Source: an uncultured Planctomycetaceae bacterium (GTDB lineage Bacteria > Planctomycetota > Planctomycetia > Pirellulales > Pirellulaceae). Taken from it: DNA of 30,791 nt. Position 1 is the first letter of the stretch; every line of letters begins with the position of its first letter. The DNA lies in the NCBI GenBank assembly GCA_903927685.1, contig CAIYOB010001372.1, positions 1 to 30,791 of the forward strand, given 5' to 3'. The notes under the pieces were generated by a model. The model did no database searches, was not told the origin of the DNA, and worked only from the letters and a program-made list of their open reading frames with translations. A program made the position numbers and the translations under genes. This document shows positions 1-8,195 of the stretch, piece by piece.

Positions 1-2
1 AA

Positions 3-86
3 ACGCCGAGAATTGGGGATCACCGTGGAGAATACCTCGACCCTAGCGATTTGCCGGAGCCCTCGATCCGGGCGTTTTGGAAATGA
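3..86 (+). CDS. 3' end of an unidentified gene entering from the left (partial)
   Basis: Frame 3 is open from the window edge to TGA at 84-86. The last residues read DPSDLPEPSIRAFWK, a hydrophilic tail with ordinary codons. The other two forward frames are also open for a while (to about 46 and 126), but their peptides look less protein-like. No family can be named from 27 residues. A weak hairpin (CCGGA at 54-58 with TCCGG at 67-71, then GTTTT) lies over the stop and could contribute to termination. The next gene on the other strand ends at 134, so this gene would be convergent with it. Confidence 0.4.
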   Translation, partial: TPRIGDHRGEYLDPSDLPEPSIRAFWK

Positions 87-133
87 AAAATCCGTTGGGG
101 GCGGCCCAGCGATCGCAGGCGTTTAGGGGCACC

Positions 134-1768
134 TTAGGGCGCATCGGTTGTGGCTTCGCCGGACGGGGCGGAATCTTCCGGAGTTCTCTTCCGGCGGTCT
201 TCTTCGATCAGCTTGCGGATATCGGGGATCTGTTCCTTGCTCGGCGGTTCCTCGGCCGCCGGTTCTGCGGCGTTGGGCATCGCGTCGTCCGGGCTGTCGG
301 CGCTGGCCTCGGTTTCTTCGCCCCGCGGGCCGGTTGACTCCGGTTCGTCGTCGGCGGGCCGTTCGCTGTCTTCGGCTGTCGGCGGCGAAGTCTCGGGGGC
401 GGACGGCGGCGATTTCCGGGCCGGCTCCTTGGCCCCGGGCGGCTGGTCCTTGATCATCTGGCTGGGCAGCTCAAACCCCAGGCAGCCGGTCTGGCCCAAG
501 GCGGCATAGGGCAGGGCGAGCCGGAACTTTTTCGCGTCGCGGTCGGGGAGGACGAAGCTGACCTGCTCCCGTTCGGACTGGCCGGGGGCGATCCGGCGAG
601 TCGCAGAACGGCGTTGGGGGGCGGCTCGCGCCGGGGCGGCGGCCAGGACGGTCTGGGAGTCGTCCTCCATGACCGCCCGAAAGTCCGGCTGCGGCTGCGT
701 GTCGGGACGCCAGCCGGAGAACTCGAGGGGCGTTTCGCGCGAGAGATTGGTGATCTCGATCTCGACGTGCAAGGTCGCCGGCTGGCCGTCCGCCGAGTCC
801 AGCCAGGCGTGGCCTACGGCCAACCGCACAACGTCGCGGAGGATCGCCTTTTGCCGAGTGGCATCCAACCACCGTCGGACCGCGGGCAACGCGGAAGGTT
901 TGTCCGCGGGAGCTGCGGCCCGGGGTTCGGCCGCCAGCGGTTGGACGGGATCAGCGATCTCGGCCGGTTCGGGACTGGCGGCAGCGACGGCCCCCACTTC
1001 GATCTCGGGATCGCCGCCGCCCTTGGCCGCCGCGGTGGTTCGAGCCGGACCGTCCCCGGGCTTCTTCCCGGGGCCGCTGGTGATCACGATCACCGCCACC
1101 ACGACCAGCAGCACGAATGCCGCGCCCAAGCCGCCGACCAGCATTTGTGTTTTCTTTCGCGAGCCGCGTCCGCGGTGCGCCGCGCCGCCTTCGGGTGGAA
1201 CAGACCGCGGCCCGCCCGCCGGGGGCGCGGCTGGCAGGGGATTGACCGGGATCGGGCGAGCGGCGGACACCGGCCGCGGGCCGCCCGCGGGCTGAGCTAC
1301 GGGCACCGGGGCCGCGGCCGGGGCGACGGCTCGAGCCACTGGCGCTGCGGCAATCGGGACCGCGGCAGGCAGCACTGCTTGAGCCGGCTTGGCGACCGGC
1401 GCCGCCACCGGTGCCGCGGCCGCTGGCAGGGCCGTCCCGGCGGGGACCACGTGGCCGGCGGCCGGCGGGGCCACGGGCGCCGGAGCTGCCGGGGGTAAGG
1501 ACACGGCCGGGGCGAGTGGCTTCTTTTTCGGCTTGACGGTCACGCTCGGGATGGCCGGTTGGCCCGTTGCAGCCTGCGGTTCGACGGCGGACGGCGCGGG
1601 CGGGAACAGGCCCGGCAGTTCGCCGGCCGCGGTCCAGCGGCTATCCGTCTCCGTCCGCACGCCGTGTTCGCGCAGCAGTTGGCCCTGCTGGACCAATTGC
1701 CGAATCTGTTCGCCCGTGAACGGCCCGTACTGCTGTTGGCCGATCAAGCAATACCATTGAGCTGCCAT
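134..1768 (-). CDS. GYF-domain, single-pass membrane protein with C-terminal DUF4352-like domain
   Basis: 544 residues. The start is ATG at 1768 because the GYF domain begins there (MAAQWYCLIGQQQYGPFTG) and AAGGTGG sits just upstream; a longer reading frame to 1816 adds only unlikely residues. Order: GYF_2 domain at about 1-57, a very Ala/Pro-rich linker at about 60-200, a basic patch (RGRGSRKKTQ) followed by one transmembrane helix at about 209-231, a second low-complexity linker, then a compact beta-rich segment at about 310-437 (VEIEITNLSRETPLEFSGW ... SFVLPDRDAKKF) that resembles extracellular DUF4352-type domains. The tail is acidic and rich in Pro/Glu/Ser. GYF_2 domains bind proline-rich peptides in the cytoplasm, so the N-terminus is probably cytoplasmic and the C-terminal domain external. 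Its own Pro-rich linker could be a ligand. The upstream gene ends 93 bases away on the same strand. Confidence 0.85.
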   Translation of the reverse strand: MAAQWYCLIGQQQYGPFTGEQIRQLVQQGQLLREHGVRTETDSRWTAAGELPGLFPPAPSAVEPQAATGQPAIPSVTVKPKKKPLAPAVSLPPAAPAPVAPPAAGHVVPAGTALPAAAAPVAAPVAKPAQAVLPAAVPIAAAPVARAVAPAAAPVPVAQPAGGPRPVSAARPIPVNPLPAAPPAGGPRSVPPEGGAAHRGRGSRKKTQMLVGGLGAAFVLLVVVAVIVITSGPGKKPGDGPARTTAAAKGGGDPEIEVGAVAAASPEPAEIADPVQPLAAEPRAAAPADKPSALPAVRRWLDATRQKAILRDVVRLAVGHAWLDSADGQPATLHVEIEITNLSRETPLEFSGWRPDTQPQPDFRAVMEDDSQTVLAAAPARAAPQRRSATRRIAPGQSEREQVSFVLPDRDAKKFRLALPYAALGQTGCLGFELPSQMIKDQPPGAKEPARKSPPSAPETSPPTAEDSERPADDEPESTGPRGEETEASADSPDDAMPNAAEPAAEEPPSKEQIPDIRKLIEEDRRKRTPEDSAPSGEATTDAP

Positions 1769-1861
1769 GAAAAGCCACCTTCGCTCCGTTGGGCCAACCA
1801 ACCTGCGCCGCACCACCGCGCGCCAAGCGCCTCTTACTGTACCAAGCGGACCGCTGGCTGG

Positions 1862-2470
1862 CTAGTTTCCGGAGGGATCGGCTAGGTGCGGCGAACGGAC
1901 TTCCGCGTCCAGCATCTGGTCGAACTCGTCCGGGGCCAGGGGGGCCGAGGGCGTGTCGGCGGCCGAGCCCTGCTCGGGGGAATCGGCCAGGCAGACGATC
2001 GCGTAGCAGATTTCCTCCGGCGTGCGATACTGCAGCACCAGTTCGACAAAGGCAGCGATTCGCAAGTCGGTCAGCTCGTCGTCCTCGATCTGGCCTTCGT
2101 ACTCGGGCGCCCGCCGACCGGTGGGGTAGTCGTCTTTCAGGACCACTTGGCCGAGCGGCAAGTCGATGACCAGCACGGTCGTCGACTCCGGAGTCCGCCG
2201 CCGGGCCCGGTCTCCCAGTCGATACCACAGCTCGGCCCAGCCCCAATTCAGTCCGCAGTCGTCGTTTTTCAGCGTTGCTTCCAGCTCCGTCCGGCGCAGG
2301 CAGTAGCCGCGGTCCCATTTCTCCCGGGCGGCCAGCCGCAACTGCCACGCGATCTCGCCCAACGCGCCCGCCTCGCCCAGGCGGGCATGCAGCTCGCGGC
2401 CCTGCTGCGTGCCGAACATGCTCGCGGCTTCCCCATCGGCCAACGCCTCCAGCGTCTCCTTGGTCAACAT
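1862..2470 (-). CDS. Hypothetical soluble protein, 202 aa
   Basis: I do not recognise the family. The start is ATG at 2470, preceded by GAGGGAG; an in-frame TTG lies one codon upstream. The protein is charged, with no signal peptide or membrane helix. Visible features are an amphipathic N-terminal half (LGEIAWQLRLAAREKW), a Trp-rich segment (NWGWAELWYRLGDRARRR), a beta-like stretch (VLVIDLPLGQVVLKDDYP), a helical segment (LRIAAFVELVLQYRTPEEI) and a disordered acidic tail. It precedes the GYF gene on the same strand by 93 bases and could be co-transcribed. A possible -10 (TAGAAT on the minus strand, 2555-2560) lies about 85 bases upstream without a good -35. Confidence 0.7.
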   Translation of the reverse strand: MLTKETLEALADGEAASMFGTQQGRELHARLGEAGALGEIAWQLRLAAREKWDRGYCLRRTELEATLKNDDCGLNWGWAELWYRLGDRARRRTPESTTVLVIDLPLGQVVLKDDYPTGRRAPEYEGQIEDDELTDLRIAAFVELVLQYRTPEEICYAIVCLADSPEQGSAADTPSAPLAPDEFDQMLDAEVRSPHLADPSGN

Positions 2471-3551
2471 CAACTCCCTCGCTCTCCCTCGGCCCAGACA
2501 AGATTCCCCTCGCCGCCGCTTCTGAAGACGGGTACGGTACGGTGCGGCTCCCTCATTCTAGCCACAGCGCGGAGTGATCGCCTAGTGGTAAATTCGCGCC
2601 GCTTGCCTTCCCCGGGCCGCGCCTGGTAGGCTGGTCGCTGTGTGTTCCCGCCCTGTTCTCCTGATTGTCGCCATTTTTCCGCCCCGTTTGCCTGGCGGGA
2701 CTCGCTGCCGACGGGCAGCGGCGGCAAGCTGAACCGGCACGCGCTGCCGGACGCAGCGGCCGCGGGTGGCAAGCGGCGACAGGAGTTCGTCGCCCTGCTC
2801 GTCAACCCGCTGCAGCGCCCAGACAAATTCGTCCACGGCCAGGCTACGTTCTTGGCCCGCTACCTTCGACGTTCCGCAAGCCTTGAACATCCTTGAATGG
2901 TCGTGTTTCGAGGATTCGGTTAGCGGTTGTATCGAGGATCGCCATCGAGGCGGTTCTCCGGGATGGAGCAGCCTGTCGGCGGCGAGTCACCGCGTCGTCG
3001 ATGGCATCCAGAGTCTCCGAAGGCAGGTCCAAGCTTCGCTGGACAACGAGGATCGCATGTGGAGGCGAATGGCGGCCGGGGACACTGCAAAAGGACGATT
3101 ACGCGGCGTGCCGCCATGTCCCAGAACCCAACCGCTGACTGACACGCGACGGGCGCGGTCCCGAGTCGCACCCGGGCGGTCGACGATCGATGACGGAAAT
3201 CTGGGGGAGCACGCGTATCTCGGGCAAAGAACGCTACAGCACCGCAGCTTTGGACGCCGTTCCGTCTGCGCAGTGTGGGGCCAAAACGAGGACCGCCGTG
3301 GCGCCTTTGATGCGGGGCGCAGATCCATTCACTCTCGGGACGCCGGTCGGGTCCGAGAAACGGCGGCCCAACCTGCGTGGACGGCGGCGAAGCCGCTGGA
3401 CTGCGCGAGGTTCATGGCCGACAATCACTTTGCGAGCGAGTTGCCGCACGCCGAGTCCGCCTTGCGCGGACTCGTGCCGCAGCCGATCGATGTTGACCCG
3501 GTCATCCGCCAGGCAGGACCGCAGACGCAGAAAGACTGACGACCGACGCAC
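2471..3551. other. Gene-poor stretch, possibly decayed
   Basis: About 1.08 kb with no reading frame that looks like a protein. Frames on both strands are full of Arg/Ser/Pro and lack ribosome binding sites. The longest plus-strand frame (2766-3539) and the short minus-strand frames (2582-2890, 3234-3551) have no motif I can name. One minus-strand fragment around 2790-2890 (SLAVDEFVWALQRVDEQGDE) is more protein-like and may be a relic. The only clear structures are a TACGG tandem triplet near 2533 and a hairpin at 3452-3474. Confidence 0.5.
3452..3474. repeat. 9-bp perfect hairpin upstream of the M28 peptidase gene
   Basis: CGAGTCCGC and GCGGACTCG are exact inverted repeats around the 5-base loop CTTGC. 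GCA/TGC outside the stem can extend it with a bulge. No T-run follows on either strand, so a classical terminator is unlikely. It lies 78 bases before the peptidase start and could be a leader structure, an operator or a relic of a mobile repeat. Confidence 0.6.
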
Positions 3552-5210
3552 ATGACATCCAGCCCTTGGAACTCCACCGAATTCGGCTCACCGTTGCCGG
3601 TTTCAGTCTCGCCGAGTGCGTGGGTGCGTGTCTGCGCCGCGTTCTGGCCGCTCGGCCTGGTGCTGGCCGTCTGGGGCTCGGCGGCACTCTACCGGCCGCC
3701 CGCGGTCCCGCGGCACACGCCAGCCGATGCGTTTTCGACCCAGCGCGCCTGGCGGCACGTGGAGGCCATCGCGAGGCAGCCGCACCCCTGCGGTTCCGAC
3801 GCGAACCGCGCGGTGGCCGAGTACCTGCTGGCGGAACTGCGCTCGCTGGGCCTGGACGTCCAGGTGCACGCGGCGACCGCGGCGCGCGGCCCTCGGTCAC
3901 CCGGCGTCGCGGTGCGCAATCTCGTCGCCCGCAAACCAGGCCAGGCGAACACCAAGGCGGTGATGCTCGTGGCCCACTACGACTCGGCGCCGCTCGCGCC
4001 GGGCGCGGCCGACGACGGTGCGGCGGTGGCTGCCCTGCTGGAGACGGTGCGCGTCCTGCATTCCGGGCCGCCGCTCCGCAACGATCTGATCGTCCTGCTG
4101 ACCGACGGCGAAGAACTCGGCATGCTGGGCGCCCGGGCGTTTGTGGCGGAACATGCCTGGCTGCGCGACGTCGGGCTGGTCGGCAACTTCGAAGCCCGCG
4201 GCAGCCACGGCCCGGTGTTCATGTTCGAAACCAGTCCCGGGCACGGCCGCCTGGTCGCCGAGTTGGCGCGGGCCGCGTCTCCGCTGTACGCCACGTCGCT
4301 CGCCGAGCCGCTCTATCGGCGGATGCCCAATGACACCGACTTCTCGGTCTTCCGCGAGGCCGGCTTGGACGGGTTTAACTTCGCGTTTATCGCCGGCGTC
4401 GAGCATTACCACGAACCCAGCGACAGCCCGGCCACGCTCGACCCGCGCAGTCTGTACCACCAGGGCGTGCTGGCATTGGCGGTGGCCCGGCATTTCGGCA
4501 ACCGCGAATTGCCCGTGCCGCACGCGGCCGACAGCGTGTATTTCAACGTGCTCGGCCCGGTCTTGGCCCACTACCCACGGCCCTGGGCATTCCCAGGGGC
4601 CGCCCTACTCGCGGTGAGCGCCGTAGCGGTGCTCTGGCGCGGCCGGCGAGTGGGGGCGGTGCGTCCGGCACGCGCCGTGAGTGGCACCGTCGTCTTGACC
4701 GTGGCGATCCTGCTGGCCGCCGGGGTCGATTTGTGGGTGGCGCCGCGTTTGGCACGGGCCCTTGGCGACCGAGCTGCCTTGCCGCTCGCCGGCGCCGCCA
4801 CGGTGCTGCTGGTCGCCGGCGCGTACGCGGGCCTCCGCTGCAAGCGGAACGCCGGCGAGGCCTCCGCTGGCGTTGGGTTGTGGTGGCTGCTGGCGGCCGT
4901 GGCGGCCGCGCTGTGGCTCCCGGCAGGCAGCTATCTCGTCTTTTGGCCGGCAGCGCTGGCCTGGGCCATCTTCCCTTGGGCGGCGCGGCGGAGCACGCTG
5001 CCGGCGGTGGTGCTGACCGGACTGCCCGGTGCTCTGGCGCTCACCTTGTTCTCGCCCGTCCTGCACCAACTGACAGTCGCGTTTCCAGGATCGGAGCCGC
5101 TGGTCGTGTGGCTGGCCGCACCGCTGCTGATGCTCGCGCTGCCCGCGCTCGACGCGCTGCTGCCGGCGCGGTGGACGCGCCACGGGGCCGGCAGCGTCGA
5201 GAGGCGGTGA
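3552..5210 (+). CDS. Membrane-anchored M28 family zinc metallopeptidase
   Basis: 552 residues. One hydrophobic segment at about 28-47 precedes an M28 aminopeptidase domain at about 62-318. All expected two-zinc ligands are visible: H142 and D144 (AHYDSAP), the bridging Asp at 154/155 (GAADDGA), E187/E188 (TDGEELGMLG) as catalytic base and ligand, E214 (NFEARG) and H287 (HYHEPSD). The C-terminal 220 residues form about six to eight hydrophobic helices. This arrangement (N-terminal anchor, peptidase, polytopic tail) recalls the Fxna/ERMP1-type M28 proteins, where the peptidase faces the non-cytoplasmic side. The natural substrate is not predictable. The ATG at 3552 has only a weak ribosome binding site; a start a few codons further in is possible. 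The gene stands alone in its strand block, with the sigma fragment 100 bases downstream. Confidence 0.9.
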   Translation: MTSSPWNSTEFGSPLPVSVSPSAWVRVCAAFWPLGLVLAVWGSAALYRPPAVPRHTPADAFSTQRAWRHVEAIARQPHPCGSDANRAVAEYLLAELRSLGLDVQVHAATAARGPRSPGVAVRNLVARKPGQANTKAVMLVAHYDSAPLAPGAADDGAAVAALLETVRVLHSGPPLRNDLIVLLTDGEELGMLGARAFVAEHAWLRDVGLVGNFEARGSHGPVFMFETSPGHGRLVAELARAASPLYATSLAEPLYRRMPNDTDFSVFREAGLDGFNFAFIAGVEHYHEPSDSPATLDPRSLYHQGVLALAVARHFGNRELPVPHAADSVYFNVLGPVLAHYPRPWAFPGAALLAVSAVAVLWRGRRVGAVRPARAVSGTVVLTVAILLAAGVDLWVAPRLARALGDRAALPLAGAATVLLVAGAYAGLRCKRNAGEASAGVGLWWLLAAVAAALWLPAGSYLVFWPAALAWAIFPWAARRSTLPAVVLTGLPGALALTLFSPVLHQLTVAFPGSEPLVVWLAAPLLMLALPALDALLPARWTRHGAGSVERR

Positions 5211-5257
5211 AGAGTACGAGCGGTGGATTCCAACTTTCCGGGTCATGGTCCGGCGAC

Positions 5258-5284
5258 TGGTGCGACGATCTAATAGACGCACCA
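5258..5284. repeat. 7-bp hairpin before the sigma-factor remnant
   Basis: TGGTGCG (5258-5264) and CGCACCA (5278-5284) are exact inverted repeats around a 13-base AT-rich loop. It lies 48 bases after the peptidase stop and 26 bases before the sigma-factor start. It could be a weak terminator of the first or an operator of the second; no T-run follows. Confidence 0.45.
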
Positions 5285-5310
5285 AATCGCCTCGAGACCG
5301 GGAGGATTGG

Positions 5311-5535
5311 ATGGCCGCAGGCGAACCGCCGGATTGGGACCTGCTGGTGGACGATCACGCGAAACGCGTGTTTCGCGTGGCGCTGCGCATCCTGGGCTCC
5401 GTCCAGGATGCCGAGGACGTGTCTCAGGACGCATTCGCGGAGGCCTTTCAGTTGCATCAGGCGGGCTCCGTCCGGTCCTGGACGGGGTTACTCACGATCC
5501 CCGGGAGTCCGCCTGACTGCAGGCCTGGGAGATGA
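5311..5535 (+). pseudogene. Truncated ECF-type RNA polymerase sigma factor (region 2 only)
   Basis: ATG at 5311 follows a good ribosome binding site (GGGAGG at about 5299). The first 62 residues are a normal sigma-70 region 2: DWDLLVDDHAKRVFRVALRI, then LGSVQDAEDVSQDAFAEAF and VRSWTGLLT. In intact relatives the last motif continues into an Arg/Ala-rich helix (RLATxRALDxLRRR) and then regions 3-4. Here it breaks off near 5496 and runs into twelve unrelated residues and a TGA. Region 4, which reads the -35 box and is required for promoter recognition, is missing, and I find no trace of it before the ABC gene. This is most simply a gene truncated by deletion. A 74-residue region-2-only product is the alternative reading. 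The ribosome binding site and region 2 frame are intact, so the event looks recent. Confidence 0.7.
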
Positions 5536-5702
5536 TGGGATTTCCCGAACGAAAGGCGGGAAGGGGCCAGCCAGGGCCGGCTCTGTTGCGCCTGTTCTGT
5601 CGCGTTCGACCGTCGCGTCCAACCGCCTTGATGGACCAGATTCGCTCGGTTAGGCTGATCCCTGTGACGAGGATTGAGTTTTCTATCACGCCCCCAATCC
5701 CT

Positions 5703-6437
5703 ATGCTCCAAGTCGCCGGATTCCGCAAAGCGTACGGCCGCACCGTGGCGGTGGACGGCATCTGTTTCGAAGTCGGAGCCGGCCAGGTGGTCGGCTTGAT
5801 CGGGCCCAACGGAGCCGGCAAGACGACGACGATGCGTGCCCTGGCGGGGATCATCCCGCCCACCGCCGGCCACCTTGTCGTGGACGGCCACGACGTCGTG
5901 CGCGAGCCGCTGGCCGCCAAACGCCAGCTGGCCTTCGTCCCGGACGATCCGGCCTTGTTCGAGGCTCTGACCGTCTGGGAACATCTGGAATTCACGGCCT
6001 CGGCCTACCGGATCCGCGACTTTGAGCCGCAGGCCCGCAGCCTGCTGCAGCAGTTCGAACTCGAAGCTAAACGAGACGCCCTCGGGCAGGAACTGTCCCG
6101 CGGCATGCGGCAGAAAGTCGCGATGGCCTGCGCCTTTCTGCAGAACGCCAGCGCGCTCCTGTTCGATGAACCCCTGACAGGCCTGGATCCCGCCGGCATT
6201 CGCACCATCAAAGGGATGATCCGTGAGCAGGCCGCGCGCGGCGTCGCGGTCATGGTCAGCTCGCACCTGCTGCCGCTGGTCGAGGATCTGTGCACCCATC
6301 TGCTGCTGCTGCACCACGGCCGCGTGCGGTTCTCCGGCACGGTGGCGGAAGCCCGGCAGACGCTGGCCGGTGTCCAGGGGCCGGCTTCCCTCGAAGACGT
6401 GTTCTTTCAGATCATGCGCGAGCAGGATGCTCCTTGA
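5703..6437 (+). CDS. ABC transporter ATP-binding protein (ABC-2 type exporter)
   Basis: 244 residues from ATG at 5703 (MLQVAGFRKAYGRTVAVDG). The upstream in-frame extension to 5532 is not conserved-looking. All ATPase motifs are present: Walker A GPNGAGKT at 34-41, signature LSRGM at 131-135, Walker B LLFDEP at 152-157, and the H-loop His at 188. The sequence is of the CcmA/NatA class that drives ABC-2 exporters. Its last 11 bases overlap the start of the permease gene, so the two are translationally coupled and should form one complex in the cytoplasmic membrane. Substrate is unknown. A weak promoter-like pair (TTGATG 5628-5633, 17 bases, TAGGCT 5651-5656) lies upstream. Confidence 0.93.
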   Translation: MLQVAGFRKAYGRTVAVDGICFEVGAGQVVGLIGPNGAGKTTTMRALAGIIPPTAGHLVVDGHDVVREPLAAKRQLAFVPDDPALFEALTVWEHLEFTASAYRIRDFEPQARSLLQQFELEAKRDALGQELSRGMRQKVAMACAFLQNASALLFDEPLTGLDPAGIRTIKGMIREQAARGVAVMVSSHLLPLVEDLCTHLLLLHHGRVRFSGTVAEARQTLAGVQGPASLEDVFFQIMREQDAP

Positions 6438-8094
6438 CCTCGCGGAGTTGTCGGCAATGGACCGCGCCCTGTGGCACTTGGTATTCCTGCGTCTGCGCGG
6501 CTCGCTGCGGCGGCGCCTGCGCAACTTGCGCACGGTCCGGGGCTGGCTGTTGACCCTGACCGGCCTGGGGTTCATCGTCGGCTGGCTGGTGCTGGCGGCG
6601 CACCACTCCGTCACGAGTCCGGGACTGCCGGCCGGCGGGGCTGGTCCCGCTCCCGCGGCTCGCGGTCTGTTTCCGGCGCTGCTGCTGCTGGCCTGCGTAC
6701 TGACCGTCGCGGTCCGCTCCGGGCCCGCGATTTACTTCAGCCGCGCGGAGATCGACTTCCTGTTCACGGGCCCGTTCAGCCGCCGCGGGTTGCTGCTGTA
6801 CAAGTTCCTGAGCTACGGGACGGGGGCCTTGATCAGCGCCCTGTGCATCTCGGCCGTGGCCCCGCTGCACTCCCGCCTGTGGCTGGCCGCATTCCTGGGG
6901 ACCTTTCTGTCGCTGGTCTTCCTGCAGTTGTCTGCGACCGCGGTGGGTTTGGCCGGTCAAACGCTGGCGGCCCCCGTGTATCGGCGGCTGCGAATAGCCG
7001 TGGTGGGCTGGGGCGTGATTCTCCTGGCCGGCTTGGCCTGGCAAGCACGGATCCGGGCGGGAGACGCCGGAATGCTGGCCGGACTGCAGGCCGCGGCCGA
7101 TACGGCCTGGGGCCGAGTGGTCCTGGCGCCGTTCGAGGTGTACGCCCGCGTGGTGTTCGCCACCAACCTTGCCGACCTTGCCGTCTGGTCGCTGGCGGCC
7201 GCCGGGATCGACGCCTTGCTGCTGGCCGGACTGATCTGGCTGGATGCCGAGTATTACGAGGCGGTCGAGGCGGCCAGCCACCGGCTGCAGTTGCGTTGGC
7301 GGCAGTGGCACCACGGGCGGTTGGTCGCCGAGCCGGAGGCCGCGGCCGGCCGGCATTTTCCGCAGCCGCCGCGCTGGGGCGGCGCGGGGCCGCTGGCCTG
7401 GCGGCAGCTGACCACGGCCGCGAGGACTTCCCGGCGGACGCTGCTGGGGCTGTTTCTGGCGGCGGCTTGCGCCGGGCCCGCGCTGGCCAGCGCCATCCAC
7501 GGCGGGCTGTCCATCGGGTCGGCCGCCGGCTTCCTGCTGACCATCAGCGGCGTCCTGGTCCCGCGGACCTTGCTATTCGATTTCCGCGGCGATTTGGAGC
7601 ACTTGGATTATCTCAAGTCGCTGCCGCTCCGCCCCGCAGCGGTGGTGCTTGGCCAGGCCCTGACGCCGATCGTCCTGGGCTCGGCCGTGCTGGCGGTGAT
7701 TCTGAGTGGAGCCTGCCTGGCCACACCGGATGCCGGGCTGCGCAGGTTGCTGGCCGTGGCCCTGGCCATGAGTCTCCCGTTCCACTGCTTTCATTACGCC
7801 GTCGAGAACCTGATCTTTCTGTGCTTTCCCTCGCGGGCGGTCCCGGTGGGGCGAATGGACTTCGAGTTCTTCGGCCGGACGCTGCTGGAGACCGTCGGCA
7901 AGCTGACGGCTTCGCTGGTCTGCTGGCTGGCGGGGGTCCTGGTGGCGCTGTCGGTCTATCGCGCCGCCGGCGAGTCGCGACTGTTGGCCCTGGCCAGTTG
8001 CTGGCTCTTTGTCCTGGCCTGCAGCGGCGCGGTCATCGGGCTCGCGGCCTGGCGCTTCCGGCGACTCGACGTCGCCGCCTCCGGCCGCGGGTAG
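6427..8094 (+). CDS. ABC exporter permease ('putative ABC exporter domain' type)
   Basis: About 555 residues, highly hydrophobic, with roughly ten to twelve membrane segments in two clusters (about 40-270 and 345-550) and a soluble stretch between them (HRLQLRWRQWHHGRLVAEPE). It contains the segment AIYFSRAEIDFLFTGPFSRR and, later, LLFDFRGDLEHLDYLKSLPL. Both are typical of the planctomycete 'putative ABC exporter' permeases, in which cytoplasmic loops contact the ATPase. The start is ATG 6427, overlapping the ATPase gene, or ATG 6457, which has a better spaced GGAG. The two genes form a complete exporter. It ends 101 bases before the creatininase gene. Confidence 0.87.
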   Translation: MLLDLAELSAMDRALWHLVFLRLRGSLRRRLRNLRTVRGWLLTLTGLGFIVGWLVLAAHHSVTSPGLPAGGAGPAPAARGLFPALLLLACVLTVAVRSGPAIYFSRAEIDFLFTGPFSRRGLLLYKFLSYGTGALISALCISAVAPLHSRLWLAAFLGTFLSLVFLQLSATAVGLAGQTLAAPVYRRLRIAVVGWGVILLAGLAWQARIRAGDAGMLAGLQAAADTAWGRVVLAPFEVYARVVFATNLADLAVWSLAAAGIDALLLAGLIWLDAEYYEAVEAASHRLQLRWRQWHHGRLVAEPEAAAGRHFPQPPRWGGAGPLAWRQLTTAARTSRRTLLGLFLAAACAGPALASAIHGGLSIGSAAGFLLTISGVLVPRTLLFDFRGDLEHLDYLKSLPLRPAAVVLGQALTPIVLGSAVLAVILSGACLATPDAGLRRLLAVALAMSLPFHCFHYAVENLIFLCFPSRAVPVGRMDFEFFGRTLLETVGKLTASLVCWLAGVLVALSVYRAAGESRLLALASCWLFVLACSGAVIGLAAWRFRRLDVAASGRG

Positions 8095-8195
8095 CAGCGC
8101 TCGCCCTGGGGATCTGCGTCGCGGCGGCTCACGCTGCCGGACATCTGCGGTACAATCAGCGGCTCCGGAAAGCCCGAGAACCAGGAAAGGCCCCT

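Noticed and set aside
2766..3539. Plus-strand frame of 257 codons before the peptidase
   Set aside because: No ribosome binding site, Arg/Ser-rich random-looking composition, and no motif; treated as part of the gene-poor stretch.
5457..6614. Minus-strand frame of 385 codons opposite the ABC ATPase
   Set aside because: Antisense shadow of a gene with all ATPase motifs; composition is not protein-like.
6471..8195. Plus-strand frame running into the creatininase gene, giving an 826-codon frame
   Set aside because: The part before 8196 is the shifted frame of the ABC permease gene; the creatininase domain starts cleanly at ATG 8196 with its own ribosome binding site.
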